Assembly: GCF_030499535.1 (NCBI RefSeq)
Contig: NZ_JASTLB010000001.1
Coordinates: 4,278,001 to 4,342,000, forward strand
Direction of reading: 5' to 3'
DNA length: 64,000 bases
Origin: Streptomyces sp. TG1A-8
GTDB lineage: Bacteria; Actinomycetota; Actinomycetes; Streptomycetales; Streptomycetaceae
A program made the translations under genes and the position numbers. Shown here one piece after another: positions 26,431 to 36,257 of the stretch (positions are counted from its first letter, which is position 1; each line of letters starts with the position of its first letter). A model generated the notes under the pieces. It was not told where the DNA came from and ran no database searches. It saw only the letters and a program-made list of their open reading frames with translations.

Positions 26431-27846
26431 TCAACCGAGTTGTCCCGTACGCCGGACACGCCGGGAGGACGGGTCAGCGCCTCCCGGGGCCCGCGGGGCG
26501 ATGAGCGCGGACGCCTGCGCCCCGCCGGACTCGGCCACCACCTGCGCCACCGTCTGCGGCTCCCGCACGGTCGCGAAGGCCACGGACCCGGGCCCGTCCA
26601 CCGTGAAGCCGTGGACGCCGGGCCGCGCCAGGGAGTTGTAGGCGTAGTGGTGGGCGAAGTAGTACGCGCCCGTGTCCAGCGCCGCCGCGTAGTCCCCCTG
26701 CTCCAGCAGGGGCAGCGTGCGCCCCTCGGCGAGCAGGTCGCCGGAGAAGCAGGCCGGCCCCGCCACGTCCTGGACGGTCCCGGGGCACGTCTTGGGCCGC
26801 CCCCCGGCGTCGTACGCGGCGATCCTGAGCGGCCACGCCCCCGGCGCGTACACCGTCCGGGCGGCGACCTGCACGCCCGCGTGCGTCACCGCTATCCGCC
26901 GCCCGCCGGCGCTCTTGGTGTACTCCACCCGGGCCACCACCGTGCCGTTCTTGGCCAGCAGCGAGCGCCCGAACTCGGTCACCAGCCCGTACCGCCCGTC
27001 GAACAGCCCCGGCACCTCCCCGGCCAGCAGGCGCGCGTACTGGGCGTACGTCGGCGTCGTCGCCTCCGACGCGAAGTTCACCGGCAGTCCGCCGCCGAGG
27101 TCGAGCGTGTCGATCTGCCGCCGCCCGGCGCGCGCGTTGACCTCCTCCGCGAGCGCGTACGTCCGCGCCACGCCCCGCGCCATCAGCGACAGCGGGACGC
27201 CCTGCGAACCGGTGTGCGTGTGCAGCCGGGTCAGCCACGGCCGGTCCAGGAAGGCCCGGACGACCCACTCCCGGGCGCCCTCGTCCCGCAGCGCCACCCC
27301 GAACTTGGAGGTCCGCGTGGCCGTCGAGGTCGCCCCGATGGTGCCGCCGCCGACCTGCGGGTTGACCCTGAGGCCCAGCGGCGAGCCGGTGGGTGCCGCC
27401 CGTACGAGGGCGTCGAGGCGGTCCAGCTCCTGGGGGTTGTCGGCGTTGACGGCGATCCCCAGCGCCAGCGCCTCGCGCAGCTCGGCCGGGGTCTTGGCCG
27501 GGGAGTCCAGCACCGTGCGGGCCGGTGGCACCCCGGCCGCCCGCGCCAGCGCGAGCTCCCCCGCGCTCGCCACCTCAGCGCCGATGCCCTCCGCGTGCAG
27601 CAGCCCCAGCACCGGCACCAGCGGGGCCGCCTTCACCGCGAAGGCGTGCAGCACCGGCGTCCCCGGCGCCACGACCGCGTCGAACGCCTCCTTCAGGGCC
27701 GCCGCCGACCCGCGGATGCCGGTGACGTCGAGGAGTCCCACCACGGCCGTGTCCGGCCCCAGCAACCCCTGCTCCACCGCCGCCCGCACCGCCTCGTCGC
27801 GCCGTGCGGCGCGCCCCCGGGCCTCCTGCTCGACGTCCCGTTCCAC
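26431..27846 (-). CDS. Fold-type III PLP enzyme, diaminopimelate-decarboxylase-like
   Basis: A 471-residue protein with an alanine-racemase-like TIM barrel (PLP Lys in HAFAVKAAPLVPVLG near residue 66; EVASAGELALARAAGV; SKFGVAL; LHTHTGSQ; DLGGGLPVNF) and a C-terminal beta domain with GPACFSGDLL, the partner Cys region of decarboxylases. It resembles diaminopimelate/ornithine decarboxylases but diverges in the substrate specificity loop, so lysA function should not be assumed. The start is GTG 27844-27846 behind GGGGGAG. It is divergent from hutU across a 140-base region that holds the hut operator, so the two may be co-regulated and the enzyme may act on an amino acid linked to histidine catabolism. 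That link is inferred. Confidence 0.8.
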   Translation of the reverse strand: MERDVEQEARGRAARRDEAVRAAVEQGLLGPDTAVVGLLDVTGIRGSAAALKEAFDAVVAPGTPVLHAFAVKAAPLVPVLGLLHAEGIGAEVASAGELALARAAGVPPARTVLDSPAKTPAELREALALGIAVNADNPQELDRLDALVRAAPTGSPLGLRVNPQVGGGTIGATSTATRTSKFGVALRDEGAREWVVRAFLDRPWLTRLHTHTGSQGVPLSLMARGVARTYALAEEVNARAGRRQIDTLDLGGGLPVNFASEATTPTYAQYARLLAGEVPGLFDGRYGLVTEFGRSLLAKNGTVVARVEYTKSAGGRRIAVTHAGVQVAARTVYAPGAWPLRIAAYDAGGRPKTCPGTVQDVAGPACFSGDLLAEGRTLPLLEQGDYAAALDTGAYYFAHHYAYNSLARPGVHGFTVDGPGSVAFATVREPQTVAQVVAESGGAQASALIAPRAPGGADPSSRRVRRTGQLG

Positions 27847-27919
27847 GGCTCCCCCGTCCTGTCGGGTCCTTCCGGTGCCTCCAGCCAAACATCCCCCGGG
27901 CGCGGGCGCGGGCACCTCC

Positions 27920-27942
27920 CTGTATTGACTAGGTCTATTCAG
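27920..27942 (+). promoter_or_regulatory. Imperfect inverted repeat overlapping the hutU -35
   Basis: CTGTATTGAC-N3-GTCTATTCAG: 8 of 10 pairs match (second half-site read on the other strand is CTGAATAGAC). It covers the TTGACT -35 element at 27925-27930, a typical place for a repressor. Its half-site CTGNATW resembles the repeat before the rpiR-type gene. Confidence 0.55.
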
Positions 27943-27953
27943 GCAGACAGGAT
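27925..27953 (+). promoter_or_regulatory. Putative promoter of the hut operon
   Basis: TTGACT (27925-27930), 17-base spacer, CAGGAT (27948-27953): a good vegetative promoter placing the start of transcription near 27960, 27 bases before hutU. Confidence 0.6.
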
Positions 27954-27986
27954 GTGAATATACGCAGTAACAGGAGGAGGCAGACG

Positions 27987-29647
<1,661 letters not shown>

Positions 29648-29651
<4 letters not shown>

Positions 29652-31003
29652 ACCGCGAAGAGGACGCGCACGGCGGCGCGCCGGCTCCCGCCGGCGCGCC
29701 GCCGGCGGCCGCGGCCGTGCCGGACGCCCGTTCCGCCGTGCCGGACGCCCGCCCGCGGCCCGCACGGCCCGCTGCCGGGGACGTGCCCTCCTTCCAGGAG
29801 ATGTGGCGCGAACTGCTCCCCGTCGGACGGCACCGCGACTCCGGCGGCTACCGCCGCTACGCCTGGACCGGCGCCGACGCCGAGTGCCGGGACTGGTTCC
29901 GGGAACAGGCCGAGGCGCGCGCCCTGGCCTACGAGGTGGACCGGAACGGCAACCAGTGGGCCTGGCTGGGTGACCCGGCCGCCGGGGGCGCCGTCGTCAC
30001 CGGGTCGCACCTGGACTCCGTACCCGACGGCGGCGCCTTCGACGGGCCCCTGGGGGTGGTGTCCTCCTTCGCCGCCCTCGACGAACTGCGCGCCAGGAAC
30101 ACCCGGCTCGCCAGGCCCCTGGCCGTCGTCAACTTCGGCGACGAGGAGGGCGCCCGGTTCGGGCTCGCCTGCGTCGGCTCCCGGCTCACCGCCGGGCAGC
30201 TCACCGCCGAGCAGGCGCACCGGCTCACCGACGGGGACGGCGTCACGCTGCCGCGCGCCATGGAGGCCGCCGGGTACGACCCCGACGCCATCGGGGCCGA
30301 CCCCGAACGGCTCGCCCGCATCGGCGCCTTCGTGGAACTGCACGTCGAGCAGGGCCGCGCGCTGGACCTGTCCGGCGACCGGGTCGGCGTCGCCAGTGCC
30401 ATCTGGCCGCACGGCCGCTGGCGGTTCGACTTCCGCGGCCAGGCCAACCACGCCGGCACCACCCGGCTGGCCGACCGCCGCGACCCGATGCTGCCGTACG
30501 CCGAGACGGTGCTCGCCGCCCGCCGCGAGGCCCGCCTCGCCGGTGCCGTCGCCACCTTCGGCAAGGTCTCCGTCGAGCCGAACGGCGTCAACGCCGTCCC
30601 CTCCCTGGTGCGCGGCTGGCTCGACTCCCGCGCCGCCGGCCAGGAGGCCCTGGACGCGGTCGTCGGCGGCGTCGAGAGGGCCGCGCGGGAGTACGCCGAC
30701 GCCCACGGGGTCGACCTCGACGTCGTCCGGGAGTCCTTCACCCCCGTGGTCGAGTTCGACCACGCCCTGCGCGACGAGCTCGGCCGCATCCTCGGCAAGG
30801 ACACCGGCCTGACCGTGCCCGTCCTCGGGACCGGCGCCGGACACGACGCCGGGATCCTGTCCGCGAGCGTCCCCACCGCCATGCTGTTCGTGCGCAACCC
30901 CACCGGCGTCTCGCACTCCCCGGCCGAGTCCGCGGCCGAGGACGACTGCGTGGCCGGGGTGCGCGCGCTGGCCGACGTACTGGAAGGACTGGCCCGCACG
31001 TGA
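29648..31003 (+). CDS. M20-family amidohydrolase (allantoate/carbamoyl-amidase type) in hut operon
   Basis: A 451-residue zinc metallo-amidohydrolase of the hydantoinase/carbamoylase branch of M20. The metal and catalytic residues are in [20 protein letters not shown] (His, Asp), [19 protein letters not shown] (Glu-Glu pair), [10 protein letters not shown] (His, Glu) and [12 protein letters not shown] (C-terminal His). The first 45 residues are Ala/Pro-rich. It is usually labelled allantoate amidohydrolase. Placed between hutU and hutF, and with no HutG here, it most likely hydrolyses N-formyl-L-glutamate (or formiminoglutamate), the last step to glutamate; this is inferred from context. GTG 29648 overlaps the hutU stop; its own stop overlaps the hutF start. 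Confidence 0.85.
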
Positions 31004-32379
31004 CGACACGCTCGTACTGGCTGGAACACGCCTGGCTCGGCACCCGCGTCGAACCGGGCGTCCTGGTCGAGGCCGCGGACGGCCGGATCACCGCCGTCCG
31101 CACCGCCGTACCCGCCCCGCCGCCCGGCGCCGAGGTGCTGCGCGGGCTCACCCTGCCCGGACTGGCCAACGCCCACTCGCACGCCTTCCACCGGGCGCTG
31201 CGCGGCACCGTCCAGGTCGGCAGCGGCACCTTCTGGACCTGGCGCGAGGTGATGTACTGCGTCGCCGAACGGCTGACCCCGGACACCTACCACGCGCTCG
31301 CCCGCGCGGTGTACGCCGAGATGGCCCTGGCCGGCATCACCTGCGTCGGCGAGTTCCACTACGTGCACCACGCCCCCGGCGGCACCCGCTACGCCGACCC
31401 CAACGCCATGGGCGAGGCGCTGATCGCGGCCGCCGCCGAAGCGGGCATCCGCATCACCCTCCTGGACACCGCCTACCTCTCCGCCGGCTTCGGCGAGCCG
31501 CCCACCGCCCACCAGCTGCGCTTCTCCGACGGCAGCGCGGAGGCCTGGGCCGAACGCTGCGCGGCCCTCCAGGAGCGCGAGCACGCACGGATCGGAGCGG
31601 CCGTCCACTCCGTGCGGGCCGTGCCCGCCGACCAGCTGGCGACCGTCGCGCGGTGGGCCGGGGAGCGGCGGGCCCCGCTGCACGTGCACCTGTCCGAGCA
31701 GACCGCCGAGAACGACGCCTGCCGGGCGGTGCACGGCCGCACCCCCACCCAACTGCTCGCCGACCACGGCGTCCTCGGCCCGCGCACCACCGGGGTGCAC
31801 AACACCCACCTCACCGAGGAGGACGTCGCGCTGATCGGCGGCTCCGGCACCGGCACCTGCGTGTGCCCGACCACCGAGCGCGACCTGGCCGACGGCATCG
31901 GCCCCGCCCCCGCCCTGCAGCGGGCCGGTTCCCCGCTCTGCCTCGGCTCCGACAGCCACGCCGTCATCGACATCCTCGAAGAGGCGCGCGCCATGGAGCT
32001 GGACGAGCGGCTGCGCACCCGCACCCGGGGCCACTGGAGCGCCGGGGAGCTGCTGCGGGCCGCCACCGCCGACGGCCACGCCGCACTCGGCTGGGACGAG
32101 GCCGGCACCATCGAGCCCGGCGCGCTCGCCGACCTGACGACGATCGCGCTCGACTCGGTCAGGACGGCCGGGCCGCCGCCCGCACTGGGCGCCGAGACGG
32201 CCGTGTTCGCGGCGGGCGCGGCGGACGTGCGGCACACGGTCGTGGGCGGCCGGCAGATCGTGCGGGACGGCGCGCACACCCTCGTGCCCGACGTGCCGTC
32301 GGCGCTGGCGGACGCGATCGCGGCCCTGCACGACCACCGCCCGCCGACCCCCGCCCGGCCATCCCCGAGGACGCCATGA
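31000..32379 (+). CDS. hutF: Formimidoylglutamate deiminase
   Basis: A 459-residue amidohydrolase-superfamily enzyme that turns N-formimino-L-glutamate into N-formyl-L-glutamate and ammonia. Visible metal-site motifs are [13 protein letters not shown] (HxH), [14 protein letters not shown] (His, Glu) and [15 protein letters not shown] (Asp). VGEFHYVHH and [14 protein letters not shown] are typical of HutF. GTG 31000 overlaps the stop of the preceding gene and the stop overlaps hutI, so the operon is translated as one coupled unit. With HutF present, the route is the five-step one ending in formylglutamate, which needs a deformylase, probably the M20 enzyme upstream. Confidence 0.95.
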   Translation: MTTRSYWLEHAWLGTRVEPGVLVEAADGRITAVRTAVPAPPPGAEVLRGLTLPGLANAHSHAFHRALRGTVQVGSGTFWTWREVMYCVAERLTPDTYHALARAVYAEMALAGITCVGEFHYVHHAPGGTRYADPNAMGEALIAAAAEAGIRITLLDTAYLSAGFGEPPTAHQLRFSDGSAEAWAERCAALQEREHARIGAAVHSVRAVPADQLATVARWAGERRAPLHVHLSEQTAENDACRAVHGRTPTQLLADHGVLGPRTTGVHNTHLTEEDVALIGGSGTGTCVCPTTERDLADGIGPAPALQRAGSPLCLGSDSHAVIDILEEARAMELDERLRTRTRGHWSAGELLRAATADGHAALGWDEAGTIEPGALADLTTIALDSVRTAGPPPALGAETAVFAAGAADVRHTVVGGRQIVRDGAHTLVPDVPSALADAIAALHDHRPPTPARPSPRTP

Positions 32380-33548
32380 GCAGCACCGTCATCACCAACG
32401 TCGCCACGCTGGTCACCAACGACCCCTCCCGCGGTGACGGATCCCCCCTCGGACTGATCCGCGACGCGGCCGTCGTCCTCGACGGCGACCGCGTCGCGTG
32501 GACCGGTGGGTCCGGCAGGGCGCCCGCCGCCGACAACCGGGTCGACGCGGCCGGCCGGACGGTGCTGCCCGGCTTCGTGGACTCCCACTCCCACCTGGTC
32601 TTCGCCGGTGACCGCACGCAGGAGTTCAACGCCCGCATGTCCGGCCGCCCCTACACGGCGGGCGGCATCCGCACCACGGTCGCGGCCACCCGTGCCGCGA
32701 GCGACGCGGACCTGGAGGCCAACCTCACCCGCTACCTGGCCGAGGCCCTCCGCCAGGGCACCACCACCCTCGAGACGAAGTCCGGCTACGGCCTGACCGT
32801 CGCGGACGAGTCCCGCGCCCTGCGCATCGCGGCGCGCCACACCGACGAGGTGACCTACCTCGGTGCCCACGTCGTCCCCCCGGAGCACGCCGGTGACCCG
32901 GCCGGCTACGTCGACCTGGTCACCGGCGCGATGCTGGACGCCTGCGCCCCGCACGCCCGCTGGATCGACGTCTTCTGCGAGCGGGGCGCCTTCGACGGCG
33001 ACCAGGCCCGCGCCGTCCTCACCGCGGGCCGCGCCAAGGGCCTGCTCCCGCGCGTCCACGCCAACCAGCTCTCCCACGGCCCCGGCGTCCAGCTGGCCGT
33101 GGAGCTCGGCGCGGCCAGCGCCGACCACTGCACCCACCTGACGGACGCGGACGTCGACGCCCTCGCCCACGGCGACACGGTGGCCACCCTGCTGCCCGGC
33201 GCCGAGTTCTCCACCCGGGCCGAGTGGCCGGACGCCCGCCGCCTCCTGGACGCGGGCGCGACGGTCGCCCTGTCCACGGACTGCAACCCGGGCTCGTCCT
33301 TCACCTCGTCCGTGCCCTTCTGCATCGCCCTGGCCGTACGGGACATGCGCATGACCCCGGACGAGGCGGTCTGGTCGGCCACGGCGGGCGGTGCGGCGGC
33401 CCTGCGCCGGACCGACATCGGCCGGCTCGGTCCCGGCACCCGCGCCGACCTGGTCCTGCTGGACGCCCCCAGCCACGTGCACCTGGCCTACCGGCCGGGC
33501 GTGCCGCTGGTCGGCGGGGTGTGGCGCGGGGGCGTGCGGGTGGTGTGA
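32376..33548 (+). CDS. hutI: Imidazolonepropionase
   Basis: A 390-residue amidohydrolase-superfamily enzyme that opens 4-imidazolone-5-propionate to N-formimino-L-glutamate. Motifs: [20 protein letters not shown] (HxH metal site), [48 protein letters not shown] and [17 protein letters not shown] (metal Asp). The length is normal for HutI. ATG 32376 overlaps the hutF stop in ATGA form. It is the last gene of the operon and converges on the sigma-factor gene across a perfect hairpin at 33659-33678. Confidence 0.96.
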   Translation: MSSTVITNVATLVTNDPSRGDGSPLGLIRDAAVVLDGDRVAWTGGSGRAPAADNRVDAAGRTVLPGFVDSHSHLVFAGDRTQEFNARMSGRPYTAGGIRTTVAATRAASDADLEANLTRYLAEALRQGTTTLETKSGYGLTVADESRALRIAARHTDEVTYLGAHVVPPEHAGDPAGYVDLVTGAMLDACAPHARWIDVFCERGAFDGDQARAVLTAGRAKGLLPRVHANQLSHGPGVQLAVELGAASADHCTHLTDADVDALAHGDTVATLLPGAEFSTRAEWPDARRLLDAGATVALSTDCNPGSSFTSSVPFCIALAVRDMRMTPDEAVWSATAGGAAALRRTDIGRLGPGTRADLVLLDAPSHVHLAYRPGVPLVGGVWRGGVRVV

Positions 33549-33658
33549 GCACCGGTGCCGCCGGGGCCGGCGGCACCGCGCCGGCCCCGGCCGGCCCGGT
33601 GGGCGGCGAGGCGGCCGGACACACGGCGAGGCGGCCCCGGCACCGCGTGCCCGGCCGC

Positions 33659-33678
33659 CTCCCGCACGTGTGCGGGAG
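33659..33678. terminator. Bidirectional hairpin between hutI and the sigma-factor gene
   Basis: A perfect 9-bp stem (33659-33667 with 33670-33678) with a 2-base apex, five bases from the sigma-factor stop; probably the stem is trimmed by two pairs to make a loop. It lies within a larger GC-rich repeat-like stretch. Confidence 0.6.
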
Positions 33679-33682
33679 CCGG

Positions 33683-34579
33683 TCACTCCTCCACGGTCAG
33701 CCCCTTGCGCAGCCGCACCAGCGTCCGCGACAGCAGCCGCGAGACGTGCATCTGGGAGATGCCGAGTTCCTCGCCGATCTCCGACTGGGTCATGCCCGCC
33801 ACGAAGCGCAGGGACAGGATCCTGCGGTCCCGCGGCGCGAGCCCGGCGATCAGCGGCTTGAGCGACTCGACGTACTCGATGCCCTCCAGCCCGTGGTCCT
33901 CGTACCCGATGCGGTCCGCGAGCGCGCCCTCGCCGTCGTCCTCGTCGGGCTGGGCGTCCAGTGAGGAGGCGGTGTAGGCGTTCGAGGCGGCCATGCCCTC
34001 GACGACCTCCTCGCCGGAGATGCCGAGGCGCTCGGCGAGTTCCGCCACGGTGGGGGCGCGGTCCAGCCGCTGGGCCAGCTCGTCGCCGGCCTTGGCCAGG
34101 TCCAGGCGCAGCTCCTGCAGCCGGCGCGGTACGCGCACGGACCACGAGGTGTCACGGAAGAAGCGTTTGATCTCGCCGATGATGGTCGGCATCGCGAACG
34201 TGGGGAACTCCACACCGCGGGAGGTCTCGAAGCGGTCGATCGCCTTGATCAGGCCGATGGTGCCGACCTGGATGATGTCCTCCATCGGCTCGCTGCGGGA
34301 GCGGAAGCGGGAGGCGGCGAACCTGACCAGGGCGAGGTTGAGCTCGACGAGCGTGTTGCGGACGTACGCGAACTCGTGGGTGCCTTCCTCCAGCGACTCC
34401 AGCCGCTCGAAGAGGGTCTTGGACAGGGCCCGCGCGTCGACCGGGCCCACCTCCTCGTAAGGGGGGATCTCCGGGAGGCCTTCGAACGGGTCGAGGGGAT
34501 CGATGGGATGATCCGATTGTTCCGGTGGGGGTGTCGACGTCGCGAGCCGGGTATGCGATGCGTCGAGCCGGGGTGACAT
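33683..34579 (-). CDS. RNA polymerase sigma factor, SigB/SigF/SigG subfamily
   Basis: A 298-residue group 3 sigma factor with no region 1.1. Region 2 is VELNLALVRFAASRFRSRSEPMEDIIQVGTIG in outline (residues about 85-150; RFETSRGVEFPTFAMPTIIG is region 2.3-2.4). Region 3 follows (WSVRVPRRLQELRLDLAKA, LAERLGISGEEV), and region 4 ends in LSLRFVAGMTQSEIGEELG and QMHVSRLLSRTLVRLRKG. ATG 34577-34579 follows GGAGGACACCC. It is divergent from a STAS antagonist and an anti-sigma kinase, its expected partner-switch regulators. In S. coelicolor this map position corresponds, from memory, to sigI, so I leave the symbol blank. Confidence 0.93.
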   Translation of the reverse strand: MSPRLDASHTRLATSTPPPEQSDHPIDPLDPFEGLPEIPPYEEVGPVDARALSKTLFERLESLEEGTHEFAYVRNTLVELNLALVRFAASRFRSRSEPMEDIIQVGTIGLIKAIDRFETSRGVEFPTFAMPTIIGEIKRFFRDTSWSVRVPRRLQELRLDLAKAGDELAQRLDRAPTVAELAERLGISGEEVVEGMAASNAYTASSLDAQPDEDDGEGALADRIGYEDHGLEGIEYVESLKPLIAGLAPRDRRILSLRFVAGMTQSEIGEELGISQMHVSRLLSRTLVRLRKGLTVEE

Positions 34580-34735
34580 GGGTGTCCTCCATCGTTCTCG
34601 GCATATGGCTGCCGAAGCCGTAACGTGCACTGCGGTGTGCGGCGCCTCCGAAGCCGGCGTGTAGGGGCAGGTGTCTTTACTAGCCCTACCCGCTCCGGCA
34701 AGCCGGTCGCAAGTGCGGTCTGTAGTCATATGTCC

Positions 34736-34759
34736 GTTTGTGTGAGGTTGTTCGGGTGT
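34736..34759 (+). promoter_or_regulatory. SigB-type promoter upstream of the STAS gene
   Basis: GTTT (34736-34739), 14 bases, GGGTGT (34754-34759) fits the Streptomyces SigB-family consensus GNNT-N14-16-GGGTAY except for one -10 base. It would start the transcript about 60 bases before the STAS gene and suggests control by the divergent sigma factor or a relative. Confidence 0.55.
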
Positions 34760-34827
34760 CGGAGTGCGGTTGGAAGGCGTAATGTTCGAGGGCATCAGCA
34801 GCCACGACCTCGGGAGAGAGAGACGGC

Positions 34828-35205
34828 ATGGACCACGGGACGGTCGGCAGCGCACAGTCGGGCCGGCTTCTGGTGGAGGTGCGGGAAGAAGGCTCCACCG
34901 CCGTAGTGACACCGGCGGGTGAGCTGGATCACCACACCGCCGATCTTTTGCGCGAGCCGCTCGACGACCTCCTGGGCAAGGGGTTCTCACGGCTCGTGGT
35001 GGACTGCTCACGACTGGAGTTCTGCGACTCCACGGGGCTGAACGTCCTGCTGGGGGCCCGGCTGCGCGCCGAGGAGGCCGGCGGCGGGGTGCACCTGGCG
35101 GGCATGCTCCCGGTGGTCGCTCGCGTGTTCGAGATCACCGGTGCGGAGGCGGTCTTCACCGTCCACGAGTCCGTGGAGGCGGCCTTGGCCGACGAGACCG
35201 GCTGA
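34828..35205 (+). CDS. Anti-sigma factor antagonist (STAS domain)
   Basis: A 125-residue SpoIIAA/RsbV-type protein. Strands LLVEVREEGSTAVVTPAGELDHHTAD and SRLVVDCSRLEFCDSTGLNVLL frame the phospho-acceptor Ser68 in CDSTGLN. It ends with VARVFEITGAEAVF, the usual C-terminal helix. When unphosphorylated it should bind the anti-sigma kinase encoded next to it and free the sigma factor. The start is ATG 34828 after GGGAGAGAGAG, within a region that also carries a SigB-type promoter. The anti-sigma gene follows after 297 bases, an unusually wide gap for such a pair. Confidence 0.93.
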   Translation: MDHGTVGSAQSGRLLVEVREEGSTAVVTPAGELDHHTADLLREPLDDLLGKGFSRLVVDCSRLEFCDSTGLNVLLGARLRAEEAGGGVHLAGMLPVVARVFEITGAEAVFTVHESVEAALADETG

Positions 35206-35502
35206 CCTCCCGCCCGGCCGTCCCGCGCCGTCGGTGAATGCACGACGCACCGGCCGGGCTCGGCCCGGGGGGTGTTCCACCGCCCCGGTAGGGCAGGAGA
35301 CTCCCTGGAGCCCGACGGCCGCCCGGCCGTCGACCGCCCGGTGGGCGGCGAACGGCCCGGGTGTGGCGCAGCGCGCGGGTGGACGACGAACGGACGACGG
35401 AGGCACCACGTGCGGACTGCGGGCGGACGGTGTACGGACCGGCCGGCATCGCGTGCCGGAAATTTCCATCATGAACTGGTGAATCGGTGAGGTGAAGCGC
35501 TG

Positions 35503-36063
35503 ATGAGCACCACCCGGCCTTACTCGCCGGGCGACCGCGGCCCGGAGCCGAGCGGCGCTTCCGGGGCGTCCGAGGAGGGTGCGCCCGCGGCGGGCGCGTC
35601 CACGGGGGCAGCCGCGCCGTCCGCGCCTACCGAGGGTGCGCAGGGGGGCCGGGCACGGCAGGTCCGCAGACTGCGGCTGGACGGCGAGAGCGGGGTCGTC
35701 CCGCTCGCCCGCGACTTCACCCGCCAGGCGCTGTACGCGTGGGGATGGCTGCCCGCCGACGCCGCGGACCGGCGGGCCGCCGCCGAGGACGTGCTGCTCG
35801 TCGTCTCCGAGCTGGTCACCAACGCCTGCCTGCACGCCGAGGGCCCGGACGAACTCGTCCTCGCCTGCGACAACAAGGTGATCAGACTGGAGGTCACCGA
35901 CCGTGGCAGCGGCCAGCCGACCCCGCGCACCCCGCACCGCGCCGGCCGTCCCGGCGGCCACGGCATGTTCATCGTGCAGCGCCTGTGCCTGGACTGGGGC
36001 GTCGTCCGCGCGCCGGACCACCCGGGCAAGACCGTCTGGGCCGAGCTGGGCGCCCCGGCCTGA
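35503..36063 (+). CDS. Anti-sigma factor serine kinase (HATPase_c, RsbW-like)
   Basis: A 186-residue protein. A 55-residue Ala/Pro/Gly-rich N terminus precedes a GHKL ATPase domain: the N box VVSELVTNACLHAEG (with the Glu and Asn of SELVTNA), the G1 box LEVTDRGSGQPTPR and the G2-like GHGMFIVQRLCLDWGV. It should bind the sigma factor or phosphorylate the STAS protein. The G1 Asp is present (TDRGSG). ATG 35503 follows GGTGAAG. Whether the target is the sigma factor at 33683 is inferred from adjacency. Two strong hairpins follow at 36084-36115 and 36196-36240. Confidence 0.88.
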   Translation: MSTTRPYSPGDRGPEPSGASGASEEGAPAAGASTGAAAPSAPTEGAQGGRARQVRRLRLDGESGVVPLARDFTRQALYAWGWLPADAADRRAAAEDVLLVVSELVTNACLHAEGPDELVLACDNKVIRLEVTDRGSGQPTPRTPHRAGRPGGHGMFIVQRLCLDWGVVRAPDHPGKTVWAELGAPA

Positions 36064-36083
36064 GCGGCCCCGGCCGACCGCAC

Positions 36084-36115
36084 CGAGGACCCCTGCCCCC
36101 CGGCAGGGGTCCTCG
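36084..36115. terminator. Hairpin after the anti-sigma gene
   Basis: A perfect 14-bp stem (36084-36097 with 36102-36115) with a 4-base loop, 20 bases after the stop at 36063. Confidence 0.75.
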
Positions 36116-36195
36116 TGCTCCGGCGGCAGGCCGCGTCCCGCCGCCCGGCCCCCGCGGTCCGCCTCCACGGCCGGGCCCGGCGCCGTGCCGCCGTA

Positions 36196-36240
36196 CGCCG
36201 GAGGGCCACCGCACCCCTGGGGTGCGGTGGCCCTCCGGCG
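36196..36240. terminator. Long hairpin between convergent genes
   Basis: About 20 paired bases (36196-36217 with 36219-36240), 17 bases before the stop of the POT transporter gene on the minus strand. A bidirectional terminator together with the hairpin at 36084. Confidence 0.75.
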
Positions 36241-36257
36241 GCCCGTCGCGGCGGCGC

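Noticed and set aside
34686..34691. CTACCC (GGGTAG on the minus strand) as a SigB-type -10 for the sigma-factor gene
   Set aside because: No acceptable GNNT -35 at 14-16 bases, so it was not listed as a promoter.
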